64,000 nucleotides of DNA from Salipiger sp. H15 (GCF_040409955.1 NZ_CP123385.1:1037501-1101500); one strand, 5' to 3'. Shown: positions 47,597-56,453, counted from the first letter of the stretch. Notes: generated by a model not told the origin, from the letters alone. Program-made: numbers and translations.

Positions 47597-48667
47597 TCAG
47601 CCGGCCAGAACCTCCGGTTCGGTGAGCGCCGCGATGGCCCCGGCCGCGTGCTGGCGGTCCTCCTCCGTGGCTGGCGGACGGGGCTGCAGCCCGGCCAGCT
47701 TGCGGCCGAGAGCGATGGCGTTGAACGTGGCGCCGGTGTCGGCGCGGCCCAAACCCGCGATGTCGAAGGCGGTGCCATGGGCCGGGGTCACGATCGGGAA
47801 GGGGTAGCCCGCGATCAGCGTCACCCCCCTGTCGAAGCCGACCAGCTTCATCGCGATCTGCCCCTGGTCGTGGTACATGGTCATCACCGCGTCGAACTCG
47901 CCCCCCTTGATGGCCCGCACGAAGACGGTATCCGAGGGGACCGGGCCGGTCACGTCAATGCCCTGCGACCGCGCGATCTCGATCGCGGGTGCGATGATCT
48001 CGTCATCCTCGTGGCCGAAATTGCCGCCGTCCCCGGCATGGGGGTTGAGCGCGGCCACGCCGATGCGCGGGTTCGGGATGCCTGCGGCGGTCATCACGTC
48101 CGAGGTCAGCTTCAGGCTGCTGGCGACACGCTCGGTGGTGATGGTGCTTGCCACCTTGCTCAGCGGGATGTGCGAGGTCACGCGGGCGTTCCACACCTCG
48201 TCGAGCACGTTGAACTCGCGGCCCGACTGCTCGGCCTGCGTGACCGCGTCGACGAAGCCGATCTCGTCCACGTAGGAGGGGCGGGCGAGCCGCATGGAGT
48301 GCTTGTTGAACGGGGTGAAGGCGACGACATTCGCGATCCCGGCCTTGCCGAGCAGCAGCGCCGTGGCGAAGTTCTGCAGCGAGGCGCGGCCGCCGGCCTG
48401 CGAGGACTTGCCCGGCGGCACCGCCGCGGGATCGCAGTTGCCGAGGTCCAGAAGCACCGATCCGGCGGGCAGGGGCCTTGCGAGATCCGCGGTGGAGATC
48501 ACCGGCAGGTCGATCGTCACCCCCGCAACTTGCGCACCCTTCGCCAGCAGCCGTGCATCCCCGATGACGATCAGGTCGCCAAGGTTCGCCTGCGCGTCCG
48601 CCACCATCTTCGCGGCCAGTTCAGGCCCGACCCCCGCGGCATCCCCGATCGCCAATGCGACTCGCAT
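47597..48667 (-). CDS. PdxA-family dehydrogenase (PdxA2-like), catabolic context
   Basis: The 356-residue protein belongs to the 4-hydroxythreonine-4-phosphate dehydrogenase family: MRVALAIGDAAGVGPELAAK, the conserved FTPFNKHSMRLARPSYVDEI, RVTSHIPLSKVASTITTERV, ALNPHAGDGGNFGHEDDEII (metal His) and MYHDQGQIAMKLVGFDRGV (metal His). It starts at 48667 after GGAGGAG and leads the dctPQM genes, divergent from gntR. PdxA2 enzymes in such loci act on 4-phospho-sugar acids in threonate/erythronate catabolism, normally with a DUF1537 kinase, which is missing here. So either the kinase is elsewhere or the substrate differs. A vitamin B6 role is unlikely. Confidence 0.88.
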   Translation of the reverse strand: MRVALAIGDAAGVGPELAAKMVADAQANLGDLIVIGDARLLAKGAQVAGVTIDLPVISTADLARPLPAGSVLLDLGNCDPAAVPPGKSSQAGGRASLQNFATALLLGKAGIANVVAFTPFNKHSMRLARPSYVDEIGFVDAVTQAEQSGREFNVLDEVWNARVTSHIPLSKVASTITTERVASSLKLTSDVMTAAGIPNPRIGVAALNPHAGDGGNFGHEDDEIIAPAIEIARSQGIDVTGPVPSDTVFVRAIKGGEFDAVMTMYHDQGQIAMKLVGFDRGVTLIAGYPFPIVTPAHGTAFDIAGLGRADTGATFNAIALGRKLAGLQPRPPATEEDRQHAAGAIAALTEPEVLAG

Positions 48668-48708
48668 ATTCGATTCTCCTCCACATGTATTTTGTATATT
48701 TTGTTTTC

Positions 48709-48721
48709 CGATACGGTATCG
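48709..48721. promoter_or_regulatory. Candidate operator of the pdxA-TRAP operon
   Basis: A perfect dyad CGATAC-G-GTATCG lies in the 107-bp divergent region, beside an AT-rich stretch with TGTATTTTGTATATTTTG (48686-48703). It is a good candidate for binding of the adjacent GntR protein. The AT-rich part read on the minus strand gives a plausible pdxA -10 (TATACA). Confidence 0.5.
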
Positions 48722-48774
48722 CGTGGCAAGAAAAAACTTGCTAACCTGCGAAAAAGACCAAGGACGGAGGTGTC

Positions 48775-49446
48775 ATGGACCTGTCTTCAGCTTCGGCCAT
48801 GCCATTGCAGATCAAGAAGGAATCCCTGCACGATCAGGTCGCGAACCGGATCCGGGATCTCATCATCGAGGGCTACCTCGAGCCCGGCAGCCGCATCGAC
48901 GAGGTGCAGCTGCTCGAACAGCTGGGCGTGTCGCGCACGCCGTTCCGCGAGGCGCTGCGCACGCTCGCGGCCGAGGGGCTGATCGTCATCCAGCCCTCGC
49001 GCGGGGCAACCGTGCGCAAGCTCTCGCCGCAGGACGTGTTCTCGATGCTCGAGGTGCTGGGGCATCTGGAAAAGCTGGCCGGGCAGACCGCCTGCGCCCG
49101 CGCGAGCGACGCCGACATCGCCGCCATGCGGGCGCTGCACGAGGAGATGCTGGCGCATTACCGCAGGCGCGACCGGCTGCCCTATTACAAGCTCAACCAG
49201 GAGTTCCACTCGCGGCTCGCGCTGCTTTCGGGCAACGAGACGCTGCAGGAGATCCAGCAGAACATCCAGGGACGGCTGAAGCGCATCCGCTTCGTCGGCA
49301 ACGGCACCGAGGATTACTGGGCCGACGCTGTCGCCGAGCACGAGGAGATGATCGCGGCGCTCGAGGCGCGGGACGGCGACCGGCTCGGCGAGGTCATGTC
49401 GCGGCACCTGACCAACACCTGGGACCGGGTGAAGGCGTCGCTCTGA
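48775..49446 (+). CDS. GntR/FadR-type (FCD) regulator of the pdxA-TRAP operon
   Basis: The 223-residue protein starts MDLSSASAMPLQIKKESLHD after GGAGGTGTC. The winged helix shows YLEPGSRIDEVQLLEQLGVS and RTPFREALRTLAAEGLIVIQ. The FCD effector domain contains LPYYKLNQEFHSRLALLSGN and YWADAVAEHEEMIAALEARD, whose His residues usually hold a metal and a carboxylic acid effector. Its divergent position indicates that it controls the TRAP uptake operon, probably as a repressor relieved by the substrate or a breakdown product. Confidence 0.9.
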   Translation: MDLSSASAMPLQIKKESLHDQVANRIRDLIIEGYLEPGSRIDEVQLLEQLGVSRTPFREALRTLAAEGLIVIQPSRGATVRKLSPQDVFSMLEVLGHLEKLAGQTACARASDADIAAMRALHEEMLAHYRRRDRLPYYKLNQEFHSRLALLSGNETLQEIQQNIQGRLKRIRFVGNGTEDYWADAVAEHEEMIAALEARDGDRLGEVMSRHLTNTWDRVKASL

Positions 49447-49473
49447 GCGGAGCCTCGGCGCGTCCCGCGGGCC

Positions 49474-50109
49474 TTAGCGCTGCGCGTCGAAGGCCAGTCT
49501 TGCGGCCAGCCCCGCGAAGACGGTTCCGAGGACATATTGCGAGAGCCGCGTCCTCCTGCCGCTCTTCGCGAGCGCGCCGCTGACGCGGCTGGCCGCGATG
49601 ACCACGGCGCCGTTCACGAAGAAGCCCACGACGTTGAGGATGGTTGCGAGGACCATGATCTGCACGGCGACGGAGCCCGACTGCGGCGCGACGAATTGCG
49701 GAAACAGGGCCAGCACGAAGATGGCCATCTTGGGATTGAGCAGATTGGTCAGCAGGCCCTGCCGGAACAGCCCGCGCGCGGACTGGGACCTGCGCCGGAC
49801 GGGCGCCGGGTCGTCGCTCTGCGCCCTGGCCCTGAAGGCGGTCCAGGCCAGGTAGAGCAGGTAGGCCGCCCCGGCGTAGCGGACGATGTCATAGGCCGTC
49901 GGCACCGCCACGAACAGCTGCGACAGCCCGAGCGCCGCGGCAAGCGCATGGCAATAGGTCCCCACGGCGATTCCCGCCCAGGTCGCAAAGCCCGCGGCCC
50001 GGCCTTGGGCGGCACTGCGCGACGCGATGAGGAGCATGTCCGGGCCGGGGGTCGCCGCAAGGGCAAGCGCCGCGGCGGCGAAGATCAGCAAGGTGGACAG
50101 GTCCGGCAT
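49474..50109 (-). CDS. LysE/RhtB-family amino acid exporter
   Basis: This 211-residue membrane protein starts MPDLSTLLIFAAAALALAAT (50109), with GGAGACGGAG upstream; the frame extends ten residues more. LysE features: ATPGPDMLLIASRSAAQGRA, GIAVGTYCHALAAALGLS and FRQGLLTNLLNPKMAIFVLA followed by LFPQFV. Six helices expected. It is convergent with gntR and not obviously tied to the TRAP operon. The exported amino acid is unknown. A second family member lies at 55.3 kb. Confidence 0.9.
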   Translation of the reverse strand: MPDLSTLLIFAAAALALAATPGPDMLLIASRSAAQGRAAGFATWAGIAVGTYCHALAAALGLSQLFVAVPTAYDIVRYAGAAYLLYLAWTAFRARAQSDDPAPVRRRSQSARGLFRQGLLTNLLNPKMAIFVLALFPQFVAPQSGSVAVQIMVLATILNVVGFFVNGAVVIAASRVSGALAKSGRRTRLSQYVLGTVFAGLAARLAFDAQR

Positions 50110-50300
50110 CAAGGGCACTCCGTCTCCAGGACGGGACAATTCCTAGGCGCGGCGCGCGAGTCTGGCAATGACCGATCGGTCCGGGCTGGCGGTGCAGGGG
50201 AGGGGGTCAGCGGGATGCCGGCAGGGCGCGGCTCTCCCGATCGGGACCTAAGTCCCAGACCACGCAAGGTGAAACTGTCCGGTGATCCGATGCGGAGGAT

Positions 50301-50376
<76 letters not shown>

Positions 50377-50541
50377 AATCGCGGTGCTCTTCGCCTTGTC
50401 CGTCCTGCTCTTCAGAGCGTTTCGGCTTCGGTCCGGAGCGGTGTCCGCCGCGCCGTCTCCGGCGCTGTGCGGCGTGATCTATGGGATGCTGCGGGCGGGT
50501 TCAAGCGAAAAAATGACCGCCCGCAGAAAAAACTTCAAAGC

Positions 50542-50859
50542 TTACTCGTCGTCATCCCCGGGGACGTCATGGATCTCGTCGAGCGAGACGTTGTCGTCCT
50601 CGTCATCGTCGAGAACATCATCGTCATCGAGTTCGACCTCGACATCATCATCCAGCAGATCGACGTCATCGGCATTCTCGGTCTGGGCACGACGCGGAGC
50701 GCCATCCGGCTGGTCGGCCGACAGCATGGTGCGCTTGCCGGTGTCGAGTTGCAGCACCTCACCGGTGTACGGCGAGACGATCGGATCCTTGTTCAGGTCG
50801 TAGAAACGCTTCCCGGTGGTCGGGCAGACGCGTTTCGTGCCCCATTCTTCTTTGGGCAT
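50542..50859 (-). CDS. TIGR02300-family protein
   Basis: The 105-residue protein starts MPKEEWGTKRVCPTTGKRFY, then DLNKDPIVSPYTGEVLQLDT: the invariant N-terminus of the alphaproteobacterial TIGR02300 family. The second half is almost wholly acidic (residues 65-105 mostly Asp/Glu, such as LLDDDVEVELDDDDVLDDDE). The single Cys in VCPTTG is not a full zinc knuckle. Function is unknown. It is followed on the same strand by tRNA-Ala. Confidence 0.93.
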   Translation of the reverse strand: MPKEEWGTKRVCPTTGKRFYDLNKDPIVSPYTGEVLQLDTGKRTMLSADQPDGAPRRAQTENADDVDLLDDDVEVELDDDDVLDDDEDDNVSLDEIHDVPGDDDE

Positions 50860-50964
50860 GGGTGGTCCCCTTCAGCTGGCTTGTACGGTCGACAATCTGC
50901 AGCCTCTGCCATAACACAAGGGCAGTGTCAAAACTTTTGGCCGTTGCAGTCTAGAGGCAGTGAT

Positions 50965-51657
50965 ATGGGGCAGATCACCCTTCCCGGCAACCCGCCGATC
51001 TCGGTCACCCTGCGCCGCTCGGCGCAGGCACGGCGCCTGTCGCTGCGCCTGTCGCAGCTTGACGGGCGCGTGACGCTGACCCTGCCGCGGCGGCTGCCCG
51101 AGGCGGAGGCGATCGGCTTCCTGCGCGAGAAGGAAGGCTGGCTGCGCGGCCACCTCGAAAACCGCGGCGCCGACGTGCGCGTCGGGCTCGGCAGCCGGGT
51201 GCCCTTCGAGGGCGCGCTGCACGAGATCCGGCCGGGGCAGGGGCGGGGGGTCCGCCCGCGCGACGGGGGCCTCGAGGTGCCCGGCGCGCCGGACCAGGTG
51301 CCCGCCCGGCTGATGGGCTGGCTGCGCGCCGAGGCGCGTGACCGGCTGGCCGCGGCCTCGGACCGCCATGCCGCCGCGCTGGGGCTGCCCTACACGCGGC
51401 TCACGCTGCGCGACACCCGCTCGCGCTGGGGCTCCTGCACCGCCGAGGGCGGGCTCATGTATTCCTGGCGGCTGGTCATGGCCCCGCCCGAGGTGCTCGA
51501 CTACGTCGCCGCGCACGAGGTCGCCCACCTTGCCGAGATGAACCACTCGCCGGATTTCTGGGCGGTGGTCGAGCGGCTCTACGGCGACTGGCGCCCGGCG
51601 CGGCGCTGGCTGCAGACCGAGGGCGCCTCGCTGCACCGCTACCGTTTCGGCGATTGA
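50965..51657 (+). CDS. YgjP-like M48-type metallopeptidase domain protein
   Basis: This 230-residue protein of the DUF45/YgjP family starts MGQITLPGNPPISVTLRRSA. It has the N-terminal beta-rich RRLSLRLSQLDGRVTLTLPR, then TRLTLRDTRSRWGSCTAEGG, the family signature, and the zinc site VAAHEVAHLAEMNHSPDFWA (HEXXH plus a third His). It ends with the Trp-rich YGDWRPARRWLQTEG. The substrate is unknown; the domain resembles the SprT/WSS1 class of proteases. Start at 50965 is the first ATG with family sequence; GAGGCAG precedes it. Confidence 0.9.
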   Translation: MGQITLPGNPPISVTLRRSAQARRLSLRLSQLDGRVTLTLPRRLPEAEAIGFLREKEGWLRGHLENRGADVRVGLGSRVPFEGALHEIRPGQGRGVRPRDGGLEVPGAPDQVPARLMGWLRAEARDRLAAASDRHAAALGLPYTRLTLRDTRSRWGSCTAEGGLMYSWRLVMAPPEVLDYVAAHEVAHLAEMNHSPDFWAVVERLYGDWRPARRWLQTEGASLHRYRFGD

Positions 51658-51691
51658 CGCCGACCGCGCCGCATCCCAGATTGCGCGGATC

Positions 51692-52345
51692 ATGATCCAG
51701 CCCCAGCCCCGCCCGTCCGAAATTGCCGTCTCCGCCCATGAACGCGTCTACCGCGGGCTGCGCCAGCGCATCATGCTGGGGCAGATCGCGCCCGGGCAGG
51801 CGCTGACCCTGCGCGGCATCGGCCGCGAGTTCGACGTCTCGATGACCCCCGCGCGCGAGGCGATCAACCGTCTCGTGGCCGAGGGCGCGCTGTCGATGTC
51901 CTCCTCGGGCCGGGTCTCGACCCCCGAGCTCTCGAACGAGCGGATCGAGGAGCTGGCGGCGCTGCGCGCGCTGATCGAGGTGGAACTCGCCTCGCGTGCG
52001 CTGCCGCGGGCGCACATGGCGCTGATCGACCGGCTGCAGACGATCAACGGCACCATCTCCGAGATGATCCAGGCGCGCGACGCGGTGGGCTACATCCGCA
52101 CCAACCTCGAGTTCCACCGCACGCTCTACCTGCGCGCGCAGGCGCCCGCGATGCTCGCCATGACCGAGACCGTCTGGCTGCAGCTCGGCCCCACCATGCG
52201 CAAGCTCTACGGCCGCCTGCGCCGCACCGAGGCGCCGCAATATCACCGGCTGATCATCGCCGCGCTGAAGGCCGGGGACGAGCCCGGGCTGCGCCTCGCG
52301 GTGCGCTCTGACGTGACGCAGGGGCTGCGGATGCTCGCCGCCTGA
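51692..52345 (+). CDS. GntR-family (FCD) transcription regulator
   Basis: The 217-residue protein starts MIQPQPRPSEIAVSAHERVY. The winged helix has VYRGLRQRIMLGQIAPGQAL followed by TLRGIGREFDVSMTPAREAI and NRLVAEGALSMSSSGRVSTP. The FCD domain shows ELAALRALIEVELASRALPR and YIRTNLEFHRTLYLRAQAPA. It follows the peptidase gene by 34 bp on the same strand and has no obvious target operon beside it. Effector unknown. Confidence 0.88.
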   Translation: MIQPQPRPSEIAVSAHERVYRGLRQRIMLGQIAPGQALTLRGIGREFDVSMTPAREAINRLVAEGALSMSSSGRVSTPELSNERIEELAALRALIEVELASRALPRAHMALIDRLQTINGTISEMIQARDAVGYIRTNLEFHRTLYLRAQAPAMLAMTETVWLQLGPTMRKLYGRLRRTEAPQYHRLIIAALKAGDEPGLRLAVRSDVTQGLRMLAA

Positions 52346-52429
52346 GGGCGGCACAGGCGGGAACCGGGGCAGGGGAGGGGCGTTGAGGGGGCAATCCCGA
52401 CAGCCCTTCAGCCAGCCCGGAGCCCCGCC

Positions 52430-53332
52430 ATGTCCCTCGCCGACTCCCTCTCGCTCACCCCCGACTCGCGCCGGGCCCGCCGGCTCGAGGACGTGAACCC
52501 CGAGGATTTCGCCTGGTCGATCCCGATCATGCGCGCCGGCTACGCCGGGCGCGGCCTCGTCTACCTCGTCGTGGCAGGGGTCTCGCTCTGGTCGATCCTG
52601 CACGGCGGCCAGGCCGAGGGCACCTCGGAGGCGATGCAGCGCCTGCAGGGCGGCTGGGGCACGGCGGTGATCGTGCTGATCGCGCTCGGGATGCTGGCCT
52701 ACGCGGTCTGGCGGCTGGTCGACAGCATCTGGGATCTCGAGGCCTATGGCCGCGGCGCCAAGGGGCTCGTGGCCCGCGCCGGAATGCTGGTGACCGGGGC
52801 GGCGCATCTCGGCATCGGCGCACTTGCCGTCACGCTGCTGATCGGCCGCAGCGGCGGCAGCAGCGGCCGCCAGATGCTCGACAGCGTGCTGCAGGGCCCC
52901 GGCGGGCAGCTTGCCGTCGGCGCGGCAGGGCTGCTGACGATCGGGGCAGGGGGCTACTACCTCGTGAAGGCGGTGAAGGAGGAATACCGCGACCACCTGC
53001 GCGCCAACCGCTTCACCACCCATATGAACGGCGCACTGAAGGCGGGTCTCGCGGCGCAGGGCGTGGTGATCGGCATCATCGGCGCGCTGGTCTGCTACGC
53101 CGCGCTGCACGCCAATGCCTCCGAGGCGGGCGGGCTCGGCACCGCCTTCGACTGGCTGCAGGGGCAGGTCTACGGACAGGTGCTGGTCGGGCTGCTCTGC
53201 CTCGGGCTGCTCGGTTTCGCGCTCTTCTGCTTCGTGAACGCGGGCTACCGCATCATCCCCAAGGCCGCCGACCACGGCATCGAGTCGCTCGGCGCCCGCC
53301 TGCGCGCGGCGGCGGCAAATGCGGCGGGCTGA
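52430..53332 (+). CDS. DUF1206 membrane protein
   Basis: The 300-residue protein starts MSLADSLSLTPDSRRARRLE. It is built of three repeats of a two-helix unit, as DUF1206 proteins are: IMRAGYAGRGLVYLVVAGVS, LVARAGMLVTGAAHLGIGAL and LKAGLAAQGVVIGIIGALVC begin the three, each with a Gly-rich R/AG start. Six transmembrane helices in all. The C-terminus has YRIIPKAADHG. Function unknown. Start is placed at 52430. Confidence 0.87.
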   Translation: MSLADSLSLTPDSRRARRLEDVNPEDFAWSIPIMRAGYAGRGLVYLVVAGVSLWSILHGGQAEGTSEAMQRLQGGWGTAVIVLIALGMLAYAVWRLVDSIWDLEAYGRGAKGLVARAGMLVTGAAHLGIGALAVTLLIGRSGGSSGRQMLDSVLQGPGGQLAVGAAGLLTIGAGGYYLVKAVKEEYRDHLRANRFTTHMNGALKAGLAAQGVVIGIIGALVCYAALHANASEAGGLGTAFDWLQGQVYGQVLVGLLCLGLLGFALFCFVNAGYRIIPKAADHGIESLGARLRAAAANAAG

Positions 53333-54173
53333 GGGCCCGCGCGGGCGGTCCCTGTCCGGGGCCGCACGCGGGTCATGTCCGGCGGTTCAACTTCAGGATG
53401 AAGAAGGCCGGAAAATCATGTTTGCGCAGCGGGTTGCCTGCGGCTTCGCGAGGAGCGATTTGCAGAGACTCCGCGTGGGGCGCGCTTCGCTGCTTTCCAG
53501 TTGCCGGGAGTCTGCGGACCCGTATTGGGCAGAAATAAGGATTGCGCCGAGAAGCGGAATTCAGTGAGGCGATAAAAGGCGTCGGGACGGAGATTTCGAA
53601 ATAAAAAGGCGGCACGTTCGATCTCGCTCGGGAATTATACCGTAGTTGAATGTATTTGGCCTGCGACAGCGCTTTGCAACACAAAGCCAAAATTTCGCCT
53701 TTAGATTTCATCCGCAACGTTTTTCGCTCCGAAAGCTCTGCACCAGCCGCTCGGGCGGAGCCTTTGATATTGCGCGAGTTATTTCAAATGAAGGCGGATG
53801 TGCGTCGGCGGAGATGCGTCAAGGTGCTGTAAAGAATGTGGTTTCTCGTGGTTCCTCCCATCAGGCGGCGCGACCGTCCCGGACCCGATTTCGGGCTCCG
53901 AAATACGATGACCACCCACGATGACCCGGAAAAAAGGCCTCATATGCCTCAATTCAGACAAGAACAGTCGCGAAACTCAAATTCACCCAATCACGCGCAA
54001 GGTCTGGAATTGAAAATTCGAGACGTGACCGGAAAATAAGGCATAAAAGCGCCGCCAAATATTTCCAGAGCTCCTCCCGCCCAAGTCTCCCAAGAGCGCC
54101 AGCCGAGAAGAAATAAACCCCGCCGCCCCAATTCCCTGCGCCGATCTCCTCATCTTCCGCCTTTACATGAAGA
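53333..54173. other. Low-GC, gene-poor region
   Basis: From about 53.5 to 54.15 kb the base composition falls visibly, to about half G+C, against about two thirds around it. Runs such as AATAAAAAGGCGG, GGAATTATACCGTAGTTG and TTTCAAATGAAGG occur. The frames here (53373-53717 minus, 53646-53924 plus, 53836-54039 plus) match no family I know, overlap one another and lack clear ribosome-binding sites, so I call no gene. The region could be a decayed transferred segment or hold non-coding RNA. It ends at the accA terminator. Confidence 0.65.
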
Positions 54174-54209
54174 AGCCCCGGAATGCGGCGAGAACCGCGC
54201 TCCGGGGCT
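54174..54209 (-). terminator. accA terminator hairpin
   Basis: A 9-bp outer stem (AGCCCCGGA / TCCGGGGCT, 54174-54182 and 54201-54209), one mismatch and a 5-bp inner stem. On the minus strand it is 36 bp after the accA stop and is followed by TCTTCATG, a weak U-tract. Confidence 0.6.
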
Positions 54210-54245
54210 GCTGATGTCAGGTCGGTCGGGCCGCAGCCCTGCGGG

Positions 54246-55208
54246 TCAGGCGGCGAGGCCTTTCGAGCCCATCGACAGGAACTTCTCGCGGCGCGCCTTG
54301 ACCAGCTCCTTGGGCTTCATCCCGTCCATCTCCTCGAGCATGGCGGCGATGTTCTTGCCGACGGCCTCGATGGCGGTCGCCGGGGCGCGGTGCGCGCCGC
54401 CGAGCGGTTCGGGGATCACCTTGTCGGCGACGCCCAGCTTCAGCAGGTCCTGCGCGGTGAGGCGCAGCGCCTCGGCGGCCTCGCGCATCTTCTCGGCGTC
54501 CTTCCACAGGATCGAGGCGCAGCCCTCGGGCGAGATCACCGAATAGACCGAATGCTCGAGCATCGCGACGCGGTTCGCGGTGGCGAAGGCCACGGCGCCG
54601 CCCGATCCGCCCTCGCCGATGATCACGGTCACCAGCGGCACGCCGATCTGCAGGCATTTCTCGGTCGAGCGGGCGATCGCCTCGGACTGGCCGCGCTCTT
54701 CCGCGCCCTTGCCCGGGTAGGCGCCGGGCGTGTCGACGAGGGTGATCACCGGCAGGCCGAACTTGTCGGCCATTTCCATCAGCCGGATCGCCTTGCGGTA
54801 GCCCTCGGGGCGGGCCATGCCGAAGTTGCGCTCGATGCGGGTCTGGGTGTCGTTGCCCTTCTCGTGGCCGATCACCACCACCGGGCGGTCGTTGAACCGC
54901 GCGAGCCCGCCCATCACCGCGTGGTCGTCGGCAAAGCCGCGATCGCCGGCGAGCGGCGTGAACTCGGTGAACAGGGCTTCGATGTAATCCTTGCAGTGGG
55001 GACGGTCGGGATGCCGCGCCACCTGGCACTTCCGCCAGGGCGTCAGCTTCTTGTAGAGGTCCTTGAGCAGCTCGTCCGCCTTGCGGTCGAGCGCGGCGGC
55101 CTCGTCCTCCACATGCATCTCTTCGTTCTTCCGCGCCATGGCGCGCAGTTCTTCCGCCTTGCCTTCGATCTCGGCGAGGGGTTTTTCAAAGTCGAGATAA
55201 TGCGTCAT
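54246..55208 (-). CDS. accA: Acetyl-CoA carboxylase carboxyltransferase, alpha subunit
   Basis: The protein transfers carboxyl from biotin to acetyl-CoA, with AccD, in fatty acid synthesis. It is 320 residues, starting [20 protein letters not shown]. Family features: the helical N-terminus, [40 protein letters not shown] followed by [60 protein letters not shown] and [15 protein letters not shown]. All oxyanion-hole glycines are present. The start is preceded by AAGAGTGCCCGAGC. It is monocistronic. Confidence 0.97.
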   Translation of the reverse strand: MTHYLDFEKPLAEIEGKAEELRAMARKNEEMHVEDEAAALDRKADELLKDLYKKLTPWRKCQVARHPDRPHCKDYIEALFTEFTPLAGDRGFADDHAVMGGLARFNDRPVVVIGHEKGNDTQTRIERNFGMARPEGYRKAIRLMEMADKFGLPVITLVDTPGAYPGKGAEERGQSEAIARSTEKCLQIGVPLVTVIIGEGGSGGAVAFATANRVAMLEHSVYSVISPEGCASILWKDAEKMREAAEALRLTAQDLLKLGVADKVIPEPLGGAHRAPATAIEAVGKNIAAMLEEMDGMKPKELVKARREKFLSMGSKGLAA

Positions 55209-55310
55209 GCTCGGGCACTCTTGTTGGTCGCGGCCTATATGGCCCCGAAGGCGCCCGGATGCAACAAAGCAAGCTCGATTGCCGGATCCGTGCGCCCGGG
55301 AAGCGGGGTC

Positions 55311-55904
55311 TCAGCCCAGCAGGACCGGCAGCATCGAGGCCAGCAGCAGCGCCGCCATGCTCCAGTTGAAGAGCCGCAGACGCGCCGGATTGGTCAGCAC
55401 CCGGCGCAGGCTGCCGCCCAGCACTGTCCAGGTGGTGGTCGAGATCGCGCCCATCGCGACGTAGGTGCCCGAGACCAGCAGCACCGCCGGCAGGTCGCGG
55501 CTCACCGCGTAGAGCGTGATCGCCCCCAGCGCCATCGACCAGGCCTTGGGGTTGACCCACTGGAAGGCCGCCGCCTGCAGGAAGCTCATCGGCCGGGCCC
55601 CGGCCGCCGCCTCTCCGGGCGCGGCGGCATGGGCGATCTTCCAGGCCAGCCAGAGCATGTAGAGCACCGACAGCACGGTCAGCGCGCCGCGCGCCGCCGG
55701 GAAGGCCTCGAAGACGCGCATCGCGCCGAGCCCCACCAGCAGCACCATGGCCGGAAAGCCGAGCGCCACGCCCAGCATGTGCGGCACGCTCCGCGCGAGG
55801 CCGAAGTTGGCGCCGGAGGCGAGCAGCATGAGGTTGTTCGGCCCCGGCGAGATCACCGTGACGAAGGCGAAGGTGGCGAGGGCCAGCAGAAGATCCTGTG
55901 TCAT
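55311..55904 (-). CDS. LysE-family amino acid exporter paired with Lrp
   Basis: The 197-residue membrane protein starts MTQDLLLALATFAFVTVISP (55904). LysE features: VISPGPNNLMLLASGANFGL, HMLGVALGFPAMVLLVGLGA, FLQAAAFQWVNPKAWSMALG. Six helices expected. The frame continues 12 residues upstream without membrane sequence. It is divergent from an Lrp/AsnC regulator across 73 bp containing a near-perfect dyad, the classical layout of an amino acid exporter and its sensor. The amino acid is unknown. Confidence 0.92.
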   Translation of the reverse strand: MTQDLLLALATFAFVTVISPGPNNLMLLASGANFGLARSVPHMLGVALGFPAMVLLVGLGAMRVFEAFPAARGALTVLSVLYMLWLAWKIAHAAAPGEAAAGARPMSFLQAAAFQWVNPKAWSMALGAITLYAVSRDLPAVLLVSGTYVAMGAISTTTWTVLGGSLRRVLTNPARLRLFNWSMAALLLASMLPVLLG

Positions 55905-55938
55905 GGCGACAGACTTGCCCCGGCGTGCGCGGAGAAAC

Positions 55939-55975
55939 ATTGCAATCAGCGGCGCATTCTGGCTCTGATCGCAAT
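55939..55975. promoter_or_regulatory. Candidate Lrp operator between lysE-like and lrp-like genes
   Basis: Two 11-bp arms, ATTGCAATCAG (55939-55949) and CTGATCGCAAT (55965-55975), are complementary except for one base, separated by 15 bp. The right arm ends two bases before the lrp ATG. Binding here would regulate both genes. Confidence 0.65.
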
Positions 55976-55977
55976 TT

Positions 55978-56430
55978 ATGAGCGACCTTGACTACATCGA
56001 CCGCAGGATATTGCGCGTGCTCGCCGGCGATGGCCGGATCAGCAACCTTGCCCTCGCCGAGCGGGTCGGGCTGTCGGCCTCGGCCTGCCTGCGGCGGGTG
56101 GCGGCGCTCGAGAAATCGGGCGTGATCCGCGGCTACCGGGCGGTGTTCAGCCCCGAGAAGACCGGCATCGGCTTCGTCGCCTACGTGACCGTCGGGCTCG
56201 GCGTGCACACCAAGGAGGCGCAGCTTGCCTTCGAGCGGGCGATCACCCGTTCCCCCGAGGTCAAGGAATGCCACAATATTACCGGGAACGTGGAGTATCT
56301 GCTGCGGATAGAGGTGACCGATCTGGCCGCCTACAAGGAGTTCCACACGGAGGTTCTGGGCACGCTGCCCCAGGTCAGCGCCATCACCTCCTACGTGGTC
56401 ATGGGCTCGCCAAAGGACGAAAGAGCCTGA
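55978..56430 (+). CDS. Lrp/AsnC-family regulator
   Basis: The 150-residue protein starts MSDLDYIDRRILRVLAGDGR. It has an HTH (ISNLALAERVGLSASACLRR followed by VAALEKSGVIRGYRAVFSPE) and a C-terminal RAM domain (FVAYVTVGLGVHTKEAQLAF, VKECHNITGNVEYLLRIEVT followed by DLAAYKEFH), which binds an amino acid. It is expected to activate the divergent exporter in response to that amino acid. The dyad abuts its start codon, so it probably represses itself. Confidence 0.94.
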   Translation: MSDLDYIDRRILRVLAGDGRISNLALAERVGLSASACLRRVAALEKSGVIRGYRAVFSPEKTGIGFVAYVTVGLGVHTKEAQLAFERAITRSPEVKECHNITGNVEYLLRIEVTDLAAYKEFHTEVLGTLPQVSAITSYVVMGSPKDERA

Positions 56431-56453
56431 GCGGGCCTGATTCGGACGGCATC

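Noticed and set aside
50489..50526. 10-bp inverted repeat (CTGCGGGCGG/CCGCCCGCAG) between tRNA-Ala and the TIGR02300 gene
   Set aside because: The T-run lies before rather than after the stem on the TIGR02300 strand and the loop is 18 nt, so it does not read as a terminator for that gene.
53373..54039. Short overlapping frames in the low-GC region (114, 92 and 67 codons)
   Set aside because: They overlap on both strands, have no clear ribosome-binding sites and match nothing I recognise; more likely non-coding.
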